A stretch of DNA of 64,000 nt from Astropecten irregularis. Lineage: Eukaryota; Echinodermata; Asteroidea; Paxillosida; Astropectinidae. The stretch covers positions 21,597,873 through 21,661,872 of the forward strand of contig OZ020248.1 of NCBI GenBank assembly GCA_963971285.1. The letters are read 5' to 3'. The position numbers were made by a program, and so were the translations under genes. Positions 42,501 through 51,250 of this stretch are shown in pieces; within the stretch, counting starts at the first letter, position 1; each line of letters starts with the position of its first letter. A model generated the notes under the pieces. That model saw nothing but the letters and a program-made list of their open reading frames with translations, had not been told where the DNA came from and did not search any database.

Positions 42501-44400
42501 TTGACCTCAAATTGACGGAGAACACAAAACACACAAAAATTCAAGGCCGGTGGCTTTTCACAGAAGTTCACGAGCAAGTCAAAACAAATTTCTCCAAAAA
42601 TTACCCCTTCAGTGCACCCCCCAATACCCCTCCCAATACCCCTTCAGGCCAGTCGCGACTTGCTTGACAGGTGTATCAGATACCTTTCGCCCCCTTTCGT
42701 CAGTGGAAAACCATCAATTTGTCACCAAAATAAGTTTAAGGAAGAAAATTACAAAAAGATAAGAGTAAATAAAAAACACATGAAAATTACAACTATCAGA
42801 TTGCTGATTGCTCTCCCAAAACAGATTCACACACAAAAATCACAGGCTGGTAGCTTTTAACAGAAATTGTATAGCGGTCAGGAAAAAATTCCAGAAAATT
42901 GTAACTAGTACCTCTTCTGGACATCAGGCGGCAGAAGCGTTGACCCTTTCACAGTTGACGGCGAGGGCCCAGATCTCTTCAGCACTGGGGCCGCATTCCC
43001 CCTGTAGGGAAAGATACAAGTTTTAAAAAGCAATAACAACCAGACCCATAAAACAAGAAAAAGAACTCCATATTATTATTAATGAGCAATTTTGGGTTGA
43101 TCATCCACCAGAAATATTCAAACCAACATTTATGATCATTAAAACCTCAGAGACGTTGACCTCAAATTGACGGAGAACACAAAACACACAAAAATTCAAG
43201 GCCGGTGGCTTTTCACAGAAGTTCACGAGCAAGTCAAAACAAATTTCTCTAAAAATTACCCCTTCAGTGCACCCCCCAAAACCCCTTCAGGCCAGTCGCG
43301 ACTTGCTTGACAGGTGGATCAGATACCTTTCGCCCCCTTTCGTCAGTGAAAAACCATCAATTTGTCACCAAAATAAGTTTAAGGAAGAAAATTACAAAAA
43401 GATAAGAGTAAATAAAAAACACTTGAAAATTACAACTATCAGATTGCTGATTGCTCCCCCAAAACAGATTCACACACAAAAATTACAGGCTGGTAGCTTT
43501 TAACAGAAATTGTATAGCGGTCAGGAATAAATTCTAGAAAATTTTAACTAGTACCTCTTCTGGACATCAGGCGGCAGAAGCGTCGAGCCTTTCACAGTTG
43601 ACGGAGAGGGCCCAGATCTCTTCAGCACTGGGGCCGCAAACTGTTCCGAGGTTCATGGCAAACTCAGCTGACTCTGTTTGGCAACACCTTTCTCCATCCC
43701 TCTGTAGGCAAAGATACAAGTTTTAAAAAGCAATAACAACCAGACCCATAAAACAAGAAAAAGAACTCCATATTATTATTAATGAGCAATTTTGGGTTGA
43801 TCATCCACCAGAAATATTCAATCCAACATTTATGATCATTAAAACCTCAGAGACGTTTACCTCAAATAGACGGAGAACGCTAAACACACAAAAATTCAAG
43901 GCCGGTGGCTTTTCACAGAAGTTCACGAGCAAGTCAAAACAAATTTCTCCAAAAATTACCCCTTCAGTGCACCCCCCAATACCCTTCAGGCCAGTCGCGA
44001 CTTGCTTGACAGGTGTATCAGATACCTTTCGCCCCCTTTCGTCAGTGAAAAACCATCAATTTGTCACCAAAATAAGTTTAAGGAAGAAAATTACAAAAAG
44101 ATAAGAGTAAATAAAAAACACATGAAAATTACAACTACCAGATTGTTGATTGCTCCCCCAAAACAGATTCACACACAAAAATTACAGGCTGGTAGCTTTT
44201 AACAGAAATTGTATAGCGGTCAAGAAAAAAATCCAGAAAAAGTTAACTAGTACCTCTTCTGGACATCAGGCGGCAGAAGCGGCGAAAATTTCAAAGGTGT
44301 CAGAGACAGACAAGATCTCTTCTTTACAGGGGCCGCAAACGGTTGCGAAGTTCCTGGCAAACTCAGCTGACTCAGTTTGCCAACACCTTTCTCCATCCCC
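33284..44400 (-). CDS. Multi-exon gene with 14 tandem cassette exons (5' end not seen)
   Basis: Seventeen exons on the minus strand can be placed by splice sites: fourteen related exons (44400 down to 35604), an acidic exon (35134-34917), a Glu/Ser-rich exon (34356-34096) and a terminal exon (33513-33284). The repeated exons encode basic, Pro-rich units such as GNAAPVLKRSGPSPSTVKG followed by STLLPPDVQKR; the longer form adds GMEKGV-K-LSLPATS-type sequence in front. Normal exons have symmetric phase 2-2, the acidic exon is 2-1, the next 1-1, and the last starts in phase 1 and reaches a stop. All joins are phase-compatible, which is strong evidence for a real gene. Exceptions are noted under the single exons. 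The final exon has CPLGCW...HMKKVH, a possible C2H2-type finger. Upstream, sequence at 44750 changes to a transposase remnant, so the start is missing. Family and function unknown; composition suggests a nuclear protein. Confidence 0.65.
33511..34937. repeat. Tandem duplication with 843-bp offset
   Basis: 33511-34097 and 34354-34937 align closely (starting ATCCTGCAGAGGCAAAAGCA). Each copy begins with an acceptor and first codons (GGATCA) of an acidic exon and runs through the intron to the next exon upstream. Exons 34096-34356 and 33284-33513 thus share their acceptor by descent. Confidence 0.9.
34096..34356 (-). CDS. Glu/Ser-rich exon
   Basis: 261 nt, phase 1-1, acceptor GCCTCTGCAG and donor ACAG-GTAAAAG. 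Encodes STPEQGEEERVEQDSQEEET and a run of EESEEESEEESEEESEE repeats, ending VSEEECDDSSLT. The CTCCTCGCTTTC repeat underlying it may be length-polymorphic. Confidence 0.65.
34917..35134 (-). CDS. Acidic exon
   Basis: 218 nt, phase 2 in, phase 1 out; acceptor TTTTCTTTTCAG, donor AGAG-GTACAG. Reads TVDNTMQDAESGESGKEVTT, GRSREVAQGEEERVEEEGEE and ending CDEETADR. Bridges the phase-2 repeated exons to the phase-1 downstream exons. Confidence 0.65.
35135..35603. other. Intron between acidic exon and repeated exon 0
   Basis: 469 bp with no coding signal; ends are the donor GTTAGA above and the acceptor TTTTCAG below. Confidence 0.55.
35604..35777 (-). CDS. Cassette exon 0 (174 nt)
   Basis: Phase 2-2, acceptor CTACAG, donor AAAG-GTTAGA. 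Reads KTGMEKGVAKQRKLSLPATS, QLAAPVKSRSRPSLSTVKGL and LLQPDM, then a unique tail SGARCARKERLE. The most diverged and probably the oldest-form copy. Confidence 0.65.
36343..36432 (-). CDS. Cassette exon 1 (type A, 90 nt)
   Basis: Acceptor CCCTACAG, donor AGAG-GTACTAG, phase 2-2, open. Encodes GNAAPVLKRSGPSPSTVKG and STLLPPDVQKR. Confidence 0.65.
36986..37110 (-). CDS. Cassette exon 2 (type B, 125 nt, GC donor)
   Basis: Donor reads GCACTAG instead of GTACTAG. Exon start has four Gs instead of the five in exon 13, making it one base short of a multiple of three. The frame matching its neighbours at the 3' side reads GMEKVSKLKRKLPATSTARV and TEKGSTLLPPDVQKR; the frame entered in phase 2 stops early. 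May be skipped or defective. Confidence 0.5.
37664..37753 (-). CDS. Cassette exon 3 (type C, 90 nt)
   Basis: Same peptide as exon 1, GT donor, phase 2-2, open. Confidence 0.65.
38319..38408 (-). CDS. Cassette exon 4 (type A, 90 nt)
   Basis: As exon 1 with a synonymous change in the PSPST segment (CCG to CCA), shared with exon 8. Confidence 0.65.
38962..39086 (-). CDS. Cassette exon 5 (type B, 125 nt, GC donor)
   Basis: Essentially identical to exon 2, with the same GC donor and one-base deficit. Confidence 0.5.
39640..39729 (-). CDS. Cassette exon 6 (type C, 90 nt)
   Basis: As exon 3; open, phase 2-2. Confidence 0.65.
40283..40372 (-). CDS. Cassette exon 7 (extra type C, 90 nt)
   Basis: As exon 6. 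This additional C unit breaks the A-B-C order and marks an unequal exchange. Confidence 0.65.
40936..41025 (-). CDS. Cassette exon 8 (type A, 90 nt)
   Basis: As exon 4, including the shared synonymous change. The adjoining intron has a 3-bp deletion near 40589. Confidence 0.65.
41579..41703 (-). CDS. Cassette exon 9 (type B, 125 nt, GC donor)
   Basis: As exons 2 and 5. Confidence 0.5.
42257..42346 (-). CDS. Cassette exon 10 (type C, 90 nt)
   Basis: As exon 3; open. Confidence 0.65.
42912..43001 (-). CDS. Cassette exon 11 (A-like, 90 nt)
   Basis: As exon 1; open. The intron beside it has private substitutions, so this unit lies outside the most recent exchange. Confidence 0.65.
43555..43701 (-). 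pseudogene. Cassette exon 12 (147 nt, internal stop)
   Basis: Phase-compatible length and splice sites (acceptor CTACAG, donor GTACTAG), but the frame reads GMEKGVAKQSQLSLP and then TGA. An inactive or skipped member of the long form. Confidence 0.65.
44254..44400 (-). CDS. Cassette exon 13 (147 nt, long form)
   Basis: Phase 2-2, open. Reads GMEKGVGKLSQLSLPGTSQP, FAAPVKKRSCLSLTPLKFSP and LLPPDVQKR. The long open form shows that the 90-nt exons lost about 57 nt from their front. Confidence 0.65.
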
Positions 44401-44749
44401 CTGTAGGGAAAGATACAAGTTTTAAAAAGCAATAACAACCAGACCCATAAAACAAGAAAAAGAACTCCATATTATTATTAATGAGCAATTTTGGGTTGAT
44501 CATCCACCAGAAATATTCAAACCAACATTTATGATCATTAAAACCTCAGAGACGTTGACCTCAAATTGACGGAGAACACAAAACACACAAAAATTCAAGG
44601 CCGGTGGCTTTTCACAGAAGTTCACGAGCAAGTCAAAACAAATTTCTCTAAAAATTACCCCTTCAGTGCACCCCCCAATACCCCTTCAGGCCAGTCGCGA
44701 CTTGCTTGACAGGTGTATCAGATACCTTTCGCCCCCTTTCGTCAGTGAA

Positions 44750-45315
44750 CAAATTTCGATTCGTTCCAGCATTGGTGCACTGAAACTAGATGAGGCATCT
44801 GCAAAATGACTATATGGGTGCAACGTGGATGGGTGAGGGAGCTTCATTAAACCAGATTCCCGCATTAAATTGTAGGCAGCTGCTGACCTACTGTGCAGCA
44901 CAATACACAGCCTGATGATGGAGGGAAACATTTGTTTTCCCCTCAAGGCTGAATCCCTCTGCTGTTCCCACATCAGCTTTGATGGAGATCCTTCAGGAAA
45001 AGCTGTCATCATCTGGTTGTCACATGCATCAAGGGTAGCTTACATTGCCTTCTGCTTCAGGTCTAGGGTGACACTCTCCTTCTCTAGCAATGTTGAAATC
45101 TTCTCCTCCAATGCAACACTCTTCCTATTCAGCAACCGCCTCTCAGCTTGGAGGTTCTCTGCCTTTTGTTGCAGTTGCCCAATTGACATGCTTCTGTGTG
45201 TTATCGTGGAACTGGCAGTGACTACATGTCCCTCTTTATTTCTCAGATGATGCAGCAGCTGCTGACAGGTCACTTCTGTAGATGCACCATACATCACATC
45301 TGTTGAGCTCGGCAT
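44750..45315 (-). pseudogene. P-element/THAP9-like transposase fragment
   Basis: The minus strand begins with a coiled coil (SIGQLQQKAENLQAERRLLN, EEKISTLLEKESVTL). One in-frame TAA follows near 45040. Then come PSKLMWEQQRDSALRGKQMF, PSIIRLCIVLHSRSAAAYNL and MKLPHPSTLHPYSHF. 'H/F-P-x-I-I-x-x-x-x-x-L-H-x-x-S-x-x-A-Y-x-x-L-R-x-x-G-x-x-x-L-P-x-x-x-T-L-x-x-Y' is the domain preceding the nuclease core in THAP9/P-element-type proteins. It breaks off at the cassette array (44750). Confidence 0.65.
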
Positions 45316-45319
45316 CTAT

Positions 45320-45775
45320 GAGCAACTGGCAACTGACATGTCTGATGGATCCACTCTTCATGCACAACATCTTGGGAAGTAATACAAACTGGAATCTGTC
45401 CATCAGGCCCTTTCTTCAGACCTATCAACTCTGTGAAGTTGGTGTTCCCTGTGCACATAGCACTGTTTGCGATGAACTTGCACAGCCACCCACAATCATT
45501 CACATCCAGAAAAAGTTACTAACCCATCCTTTCTGGTAATGAGGATCAACTCGGAGAAAACATTTTTCAAGGCTTTCACTGGGGTTATAATCAGTCATTG
45601 CTAAGTTAAAAAAGTTCAATGTTTTATTGGCATGTTTGCATTTAAGTGTGACTTTATGGAAGATGCTGTCATCTATGTATGCCCAAATATTGTTAACAAA
45701 GTCAGCTTCCACCTTTGACACGCCGAAATGAGTTTTTATATCGTTGCTTGTATTTCCCATGCAGTATTTAGGCAA
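45320..45775 (-). pseudogene. Unknown exons between protease and THAP-like fragment
   Basis: Reads LPKYCMGNTSNDIKTHFGVS, KVEADFVNNIWAYIDDSIFH, KVTLKCKHANKTLNFFNLAM and SESLEKCFLRVDPHYQKGW; then NDCGWLCKFIANSAMCTGNT. Repeated at 62967-63411, where an extra 17 or so codons (MIYMQVLSRNQKLRQAVGAV) precede the shared part. No family recognised. Confidence 0.35.
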
Positions 45776-45826
45776 TGTAAACCGAATGTCATCGGACTCT
45801 GTGTCAGATACGTAGTCATTTATAAT

Positions 45827-46610
45827 TTATGGATGCTTACAGTGATCTGACTCATCACTGTTGTAACTACTGTGGTCACTACTGTTGTCACTTTCTTTTT
45901 CTTGAAAATCGCCCAGATCATCTGTTTTTCTGTATATGAGTAAATATCCACATTGACTTACCGCCTCAATGAATCGTTGCTTGGTTACCTGTCTCACCTT
46001 ATCATCGTTTAATTGCAAGTATATTTTGTTTGAACTATCCACGACAAATGTTGCATAGTGACCACTTTCTAAAGTGTTCCCATAGTGCAAGACAACTGAA
46101 ACTAAACGGTAAGAAGCTTTTTCTTGATTGTTTGCTTGATAGTATGTGAAGTCAATCAACTCCTTTGCGTGGACTGGTCTTGCGACTTTTTTAAGTGTGT
46201 TCCTATGCACTTCAAATCTGAGCAATTGAAGGATAATGACGTCTGGTGTGTGACAAATCTTAACTGTAGTTTTCTTTATTGCCTGCTCATCCTTGCAAGT
46301 TTCGCAATGTAAACCGTAAAGACAATCATTTAAGAAGTACTGGTAACAAGAATCTCTCACATTGTTACCGATTATTGCAATAGGTAATTTACCGAATGTC
46401 CGGTAATGTTTGGGGTTCCTATTGTTTTGCATTTCAAGCACTGATTCACTCTGCAGATGTGAATTGTTGCATTTAATCCGGCAACATCCATAACATCATG
46501 CACAATTTGGGATGACATAAATTCTGCCGCATCTTGTTGCATCAATGGATCGACGTTCAGTATACTGGCACATTCATTGATAATATTAACCACTTTAGCA
46601 AACGGAAGTG
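45827..46610 (-). pseudogene. Ubiquitin-specific protease (peptidase C19) remnant, copy 1
   Basis: From right to left: VVNIINECASILNVDPLMQQ DAAEFM (the 'Q-x-D-A-x-E-F' box of USPs), NQCLKCKTIGTPNITGHSVN; then DCLYGLHCETCKDEQAIKKT (zinc-ribbon C-x-x-C), DVIILQLLRFEVHR, YRLVSVVLHYGNTLESGHYA (His box), IYLQLNDDKVRQVTKQRFIE and CGYLLIYRK. The catalytic His and downstream acidic residue are kept. The N-terminal Cys box (GL-x-N-x-G-x-T-C) is not seen and a frame change near 46440 separates the two parts. An acidic Ser-rich tail ends at 45827. Confidence 0.8.
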
Positions 46611-46619
46611 CTTTATTCT

Positions 46620-47130
46620 TCCCACTTGTTACTCCTAAAGATTTGAACAGTAAAATAAACTATTGCATAAAGGAATTTGTGCGAGACATCTGTTCCGCAT
46701 TGAAGTTCTTTCCCTAAAAAAGTGGATTGAGTGCCTGTATGGGAAGTTTCTTTTTGTGCACCCTTTAGGAGAGAGCGGATGTGGAATTCCAGCGAGTTGC
46801 ATTTGCTGCTGGAATTGTTCCGCCAGCACCAAATCATTCCTCAAACCTAGTATAAATATCCTCCTTGGCTACCCCTCCTAAGTGATCGAGGATAACTACA
46901 ACCTTATCCTCCCCTACAATATTCACCTGCCTACATTAGGTTTCCAAATCCTCTACCTATTTATTTATAGTTGGGTCACTTTACTTCCCTGGCCTCCCTA
47001 GAAACTTAGCCAGTGTAGCTGCAGGAGCCCCCTGAAGATGCTGTTGGAACCTTGTAGTACCTCACATTCATCAGCATACATTGCATACAAAGGGGTTGAA
47101 TGATGGGAACAGGTACATGTATGCTAAGAT
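46620..47130. other. No supported gene
   Basis: Minus-strand frames at 46613-46844 could include the decayed N-terminal part of the protease but show no Cys box. The rest is featureless. Confidence 0.4.
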
Positions 47131-47389
47131 TTAAGGGGCAAACCCCTTTATGCTCAACCAACCTGAAGCTGTCAACAACAGAAGATGGTGGTTGTCATGG
47201 AGGTTGCTGTTGTTGTGGTTGAGGTATTGGTTGAGGTGCCGTGGAGGTGGATTTTGACCCAAAGGTGGATGTCGGTGTGGTGGTTGTGAATATCGAGTTG
47301 GATGAGCAGATGGCGGTTGCTTCCCTGATAGTGGTGGGTGCAGAGGTGGAGATAGGGCTTTTCTCTTTTTCACTTTTGGCTTTCTCACC

Positions 47390-48235
47390 AGCAGCTGCAA
47401 TTCCCTTGTGATATAGGGCACAGCAGAAGGGGTTGTGCATGGCACAATTCTGACAAGCAACTCTGTCACCTTCTTCTTAATGGCTTCTGACATCCTCTGA
47501 TTGATCTCTTCATTAAGATGAAGACCATCAAACGCAAAGACATCTGCTGACTGGAAATCATCAGTAAGATCATTGAATATGCAGCCATGCTGCTTACACA
47601 GCTTGGGCACAGACCTGTTGTGTATTGTAGCCATCTCGTTGAGGTCTTCAAAATCAACATTTTAACATTTATTACTTTTCTAAAGCTCCATTTCTATAAT
47701 AAATATTCAGCAGCACAATTCAAACATTAAATTATAATAATAATTACACAATAAAGAATTATATGTAAAATATAAAAATAAGAACAATTAATAATACACA
47801 CATTTATAGAAAACATCATTAATCATAACATTAAGTAAAAAAGGCAAGCCTTAATTGCATGCTAGAAATTACCCATAATGATGATAATGATTACACATTA
47901 TCATCTGTTCAAGATGCTATTCAAGATAATTTGGTCAACAGGAAAGGTTTCCAGTGCCTAGTGCAGCAATCTAGTAAAGTTCTTAAAGTTCTGGTCAAAG
48001 GAGGATGAAGATAAATCATTTGTGCCGACATGAAGCACTACAACATGCACATCATTCCGCTACCATTGTGAAACTGATGTAAATCTGACAAGGTTGAGAT
48101 CATTCTTGGCAGAGTACAACCTGGCTTTGTCACTACATCGGCTCAAAACCACTCACTGACAAGGTATTTGGGTGCATACCTTGTCAATCAATCCCCCAGA
48201 ATGTTAACATTAAACCAGGGGAGGTCATCTTGACT
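47390..48235 (-). pseudogene. SGNH/GDSL hydrolase remnant
   Basis: Minus-strand landmarks in the right order: block I VNILGD-stop-LTRYAPKYL (48160-48210), block III NDVHVVVLHVGTNDLSSSSF (48000-48065), block V DVFAFDGLHLNEEINQRM (47500-47545). The nucleophile Ser of GDSL is encoded by TGA at 48188-48190 (one base from TCA). The catalytic D-x-x-H of block V is kept (DGLH). A Pro-rich tail (PPSAHPTRYSQPPHRHPPLG) runs to 47131. SGNH modules are frequent in multicopy proteins of invertebrate repeats. Confidence 0.7.
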
Positions 48236-48239
48236 GGTG

Positions 48240-50540
48240 GGCCTACAAGAAAATTTGGAAACAGACAAACAAACTGCCTTCTCTTTGTAAGCTGGTGGTA
48301 GAATGTTGTCCTTCATTTGACCCTGATAGATGATGTGTTTTCTCATTTGTAGCAGTGTCTTTTCTGCTTGGTGAAGGTGCTGGGCACTGCTTTTGGTTTA
48401 CATGCATTTTGTTTGTTTCTTTATATCAGGCATCTGTTCTTGTATCTAAGTTCCTTCACCTTGTCATTCTTTTGTTTTATGATAAAGTTTTGTTTTCTTA
48501 CATTTATCTTTTTCTAAGTTCACATTTAGTTTGCCAATTCAAGATAGATCAAGATACTTTGCATCTTCCCTGCCTCTTGCCCTTGTGAGCTATTTCACTA
48601 TACAGTACTGCATCTTCTATTTGTTGTAACCACACTTTGTGCAGTACATCACCTTGGATGTAGCTAAGCCTCATAGCTCTTCTGTCTTTGCCAATGGTTT
48701 TGGCTGACCATCACACTCATGATGTTTTTATTGATGATCGAGCACAGCTTGTGCACATAATCCTTCATTTTCCTCCTTTCCTACAATCCCAACCCAAACC
48801 ACCATTTTGTAATCTGTAGAATGCAAGCTCAGTATTTTGACAGTACTATGTTTAGTGTGCAGGAAAGGTGTGATTCTGCTGATGTTCATACATACATGTA
48901 ATATGTACTCAATTTGCATACATGTCTTTCTGAATGTTTTTATTATTATTATGTAGTCATTATACAGGAATTGACATCATTTGTTCAGACACTGGGTAAA
49001 TGATTGCAATGTCACTACTCAATGCCACAATGAAATACCAGGTAAGTATCTTCACATCAGTGTAACAAGTGTTCACCAGTGTTATGGTTTACATCCTCAG
49101 ATCTTACACTTCTGCTTTCAACCACATTAAGACATTACAATGTAGTAAAGATGCTATTTTATAGGATTGTGTTTAGACTTATGGCAAATTTAAAAACAAA
49201 TCTAGCGGATTGTGGATTGATCCATGTGCTTTTAAATTAAGCAGTGCTTTCTTTAATTTTCATTTTTAAAACAGAACATTTATTTAGAGACTACAAATAT
49301 TTAACAGGTAGTTGGTGTTAGCACCTGAACCCTGGAATGACCCAACTTCAGGGTGTCACTGGGGCTTCAAACCTCAGCTGACGGTTCAGGTTATGACCCA
49401 TACTCAGTTCATATTCAGCTAGTGAATATTGGTAAATGTTTGAAAACTTTAAATTTGTGAATTTTTAAATGTTTTTAATCAGTTTATAGCAAACTATTTG
49501 TATAACTTGTCCAGAGAAATAACAAGTAAACAAAGACTTGATACCAATTTTTGCACCTGAACTCTGCAGATTTATAATGTTGCATTGTTTTGATAGATGA
49601 TTTGGGTTTCTGGATTGTGCAGACTAAAACAAATTATTTGATTTACTGAGTGTAGGTTTGCAAACTATACAATTTACATGCATTCTTTAGCAGCTGTTTA
49701 CTACACTGCTGATGTTATGACATTTGTAATGATACAGCAGCCCAGACATACAAATTAATGTTTCGTCAAAATGTTCCACTGCCACTGCAAAATGCTCCAC
49801 ACTGCTGAAATACCTGAGAATGTTCTCCAGAGCTCTTGGAAAGATCAACATGCAGCTTGAATGTTAAGCAAGAGACACCTTGAACACAGTATCAGAACTG
49901 TCATTGCCTGAAGAGTTGATGTATGAATCAACATGTGCAGTTATGACAACTGACATCCAACATGAGTGGAACAGACATCCTCAGCCTGCACCCTCATCAT
50001 CATCACTTTCACTCTCTCCAAGACATCAGTGAATATGTGCCAGGTACTGAGCTTGTGATGTGTTTCTTCTCATCAGTCAGAGATCTGCCAAGATATCAGA
50101 TTTCAACAATGTCACTGATTCTCTTCAAGACTGGTATAAGTGCCTAACTAACATCCTGATGAAGAAGGCACAACTGTACTGCATGGGTCAAGGTGCAGGA
50201 GTCCTGAAAATCCATTGAGATTATTGAGATGAAGTGAACACACATCAGTGTTACCATTGAACTTCACTACATTGCAGAAGCTGTACAGACACACAGTAAA
50301 GCCAACCAGTAGGAGAGTGATACTGCTACCATGCAGCATTCATTGATAAATGACATGCAGTGAAACATCCTGATGAATGATACATGTGAAAAGCCATCAG
50401 TGTGTACAGAACTACAGAGATAATCATGGTATCCTCAACAACAACTTGTGGACTAGAGCTGTGAGCATCAACAGTGGAGTGGAGCATATGGCAATTCATT
50501 CTGTCAAGCATTTCCTTTTGAGTTGCTACAGGTCCACTTT
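48240..50540. other. Long stretch without supported genes
   Basis: AT-rich and stop-dense on both strands, with no splice-bounded open segment that I trust. Short frames (for example 48355-48588, 49962-50147) show no domain features. Confidence 0.5.
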
Positions 50541-50549
50541 GATCTGCAC

Positions 50550-51250
50550 ATTCCTTCTTTTACAGTTAATGGAAACAAAGATAGTAAAATATTGAGCAAA
50601 ATGTGATGTCATGCAACATTAAGGGAATTGCATAAGTAATAGGTAAACCTAATAATTTGTTTTGATAGATTTGCACATTCCCTTTTACATTTTAGAGCAA
50701 ACTGAAGAAATCTGTCAAACTCTGATGAGAATTCTCATGTTGAAGTTATTTTCTATATTCCATTGATTTGTATTGAATTCTATGAGCATCCCAACAGCAC
50801 ATGAATGGCAAACTGTTATGAAATACAGTTGTTAGATGTTACAAATTAAGAACTAGCCATTCCTTCTTTTACAGTTAATGGAAACAAAGATAGTAAAATA
50901 TTACGCAAAATAATGTGATCTCATGCAATTATTACATAAAGTTAACCTAATAATTTATTTTGCAAAAGTTGGATAGGTTTATGAATCCTGGTTACATTTC
51001 ATTCACATTGTATGAAGTCCTGTCACACATAATATGTAACATTCATTCATTTACTGAACTGCAGGAGGTGCTCACATTTTAGAGCAAACTGAAGAAATCT
51101 GTGAAACTCTGATGAGAATTCTCATGTTGAAGTTATTTTCTATATTTCATTGATTTGTATTGAATTCTATGAGCATCCTAACAGCACATGAATGGCAAAC
51201 TGTTATGAAATACAGTTGTTAGATGTTACAAATTAAGTACTAGCCATTAG
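50550..51250. repeat. Two interleaved direct repeats
   Basis: 50687-50861 and 51074-51248 are about 175-bp near-identical copies (offset 387). A different 50-bp segment (CATTCCTTCTTTTACAGTTA onward) at 50547-50600 recurs at 50860-50911 (offset about 312). The two repeats alternate, indicating successive local duplications. Confidence 0.85.

Larger units (their letters stand above)
35778..44750. repeat. Tandem array of the 640-700-bp intron-plus-exon cassette
   Basis: The acceptor segment CTGTAGGGAAAGATACAAG (CAAAG at one copy) recurs with spacings 655, 678, 643, 655, 679, 642, 643, 653, 678, 643, 655, 701 and 697 bp. Three types A (655), B (678) and C (643) repeat as A-B-C-A-B-C-C-A-B-C, then A-like, and two diverged units. 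Introns are as conserved as exons. Plus-strand frames repeated in each unit (beginning MAFHRSSRASQ or MHPPIPLQASR) lie in intron sequence and are not genes. Confidence 0.97.

Noticed and set aside
35981..44202. Plus-strand frames of 66-102 codons repeated in every cassette unit
   Set aside because: They recur only because the unit is tandemly copied, lie in the introns of the minus-strand gene, overlap each other in different frames and have no splice or start context.
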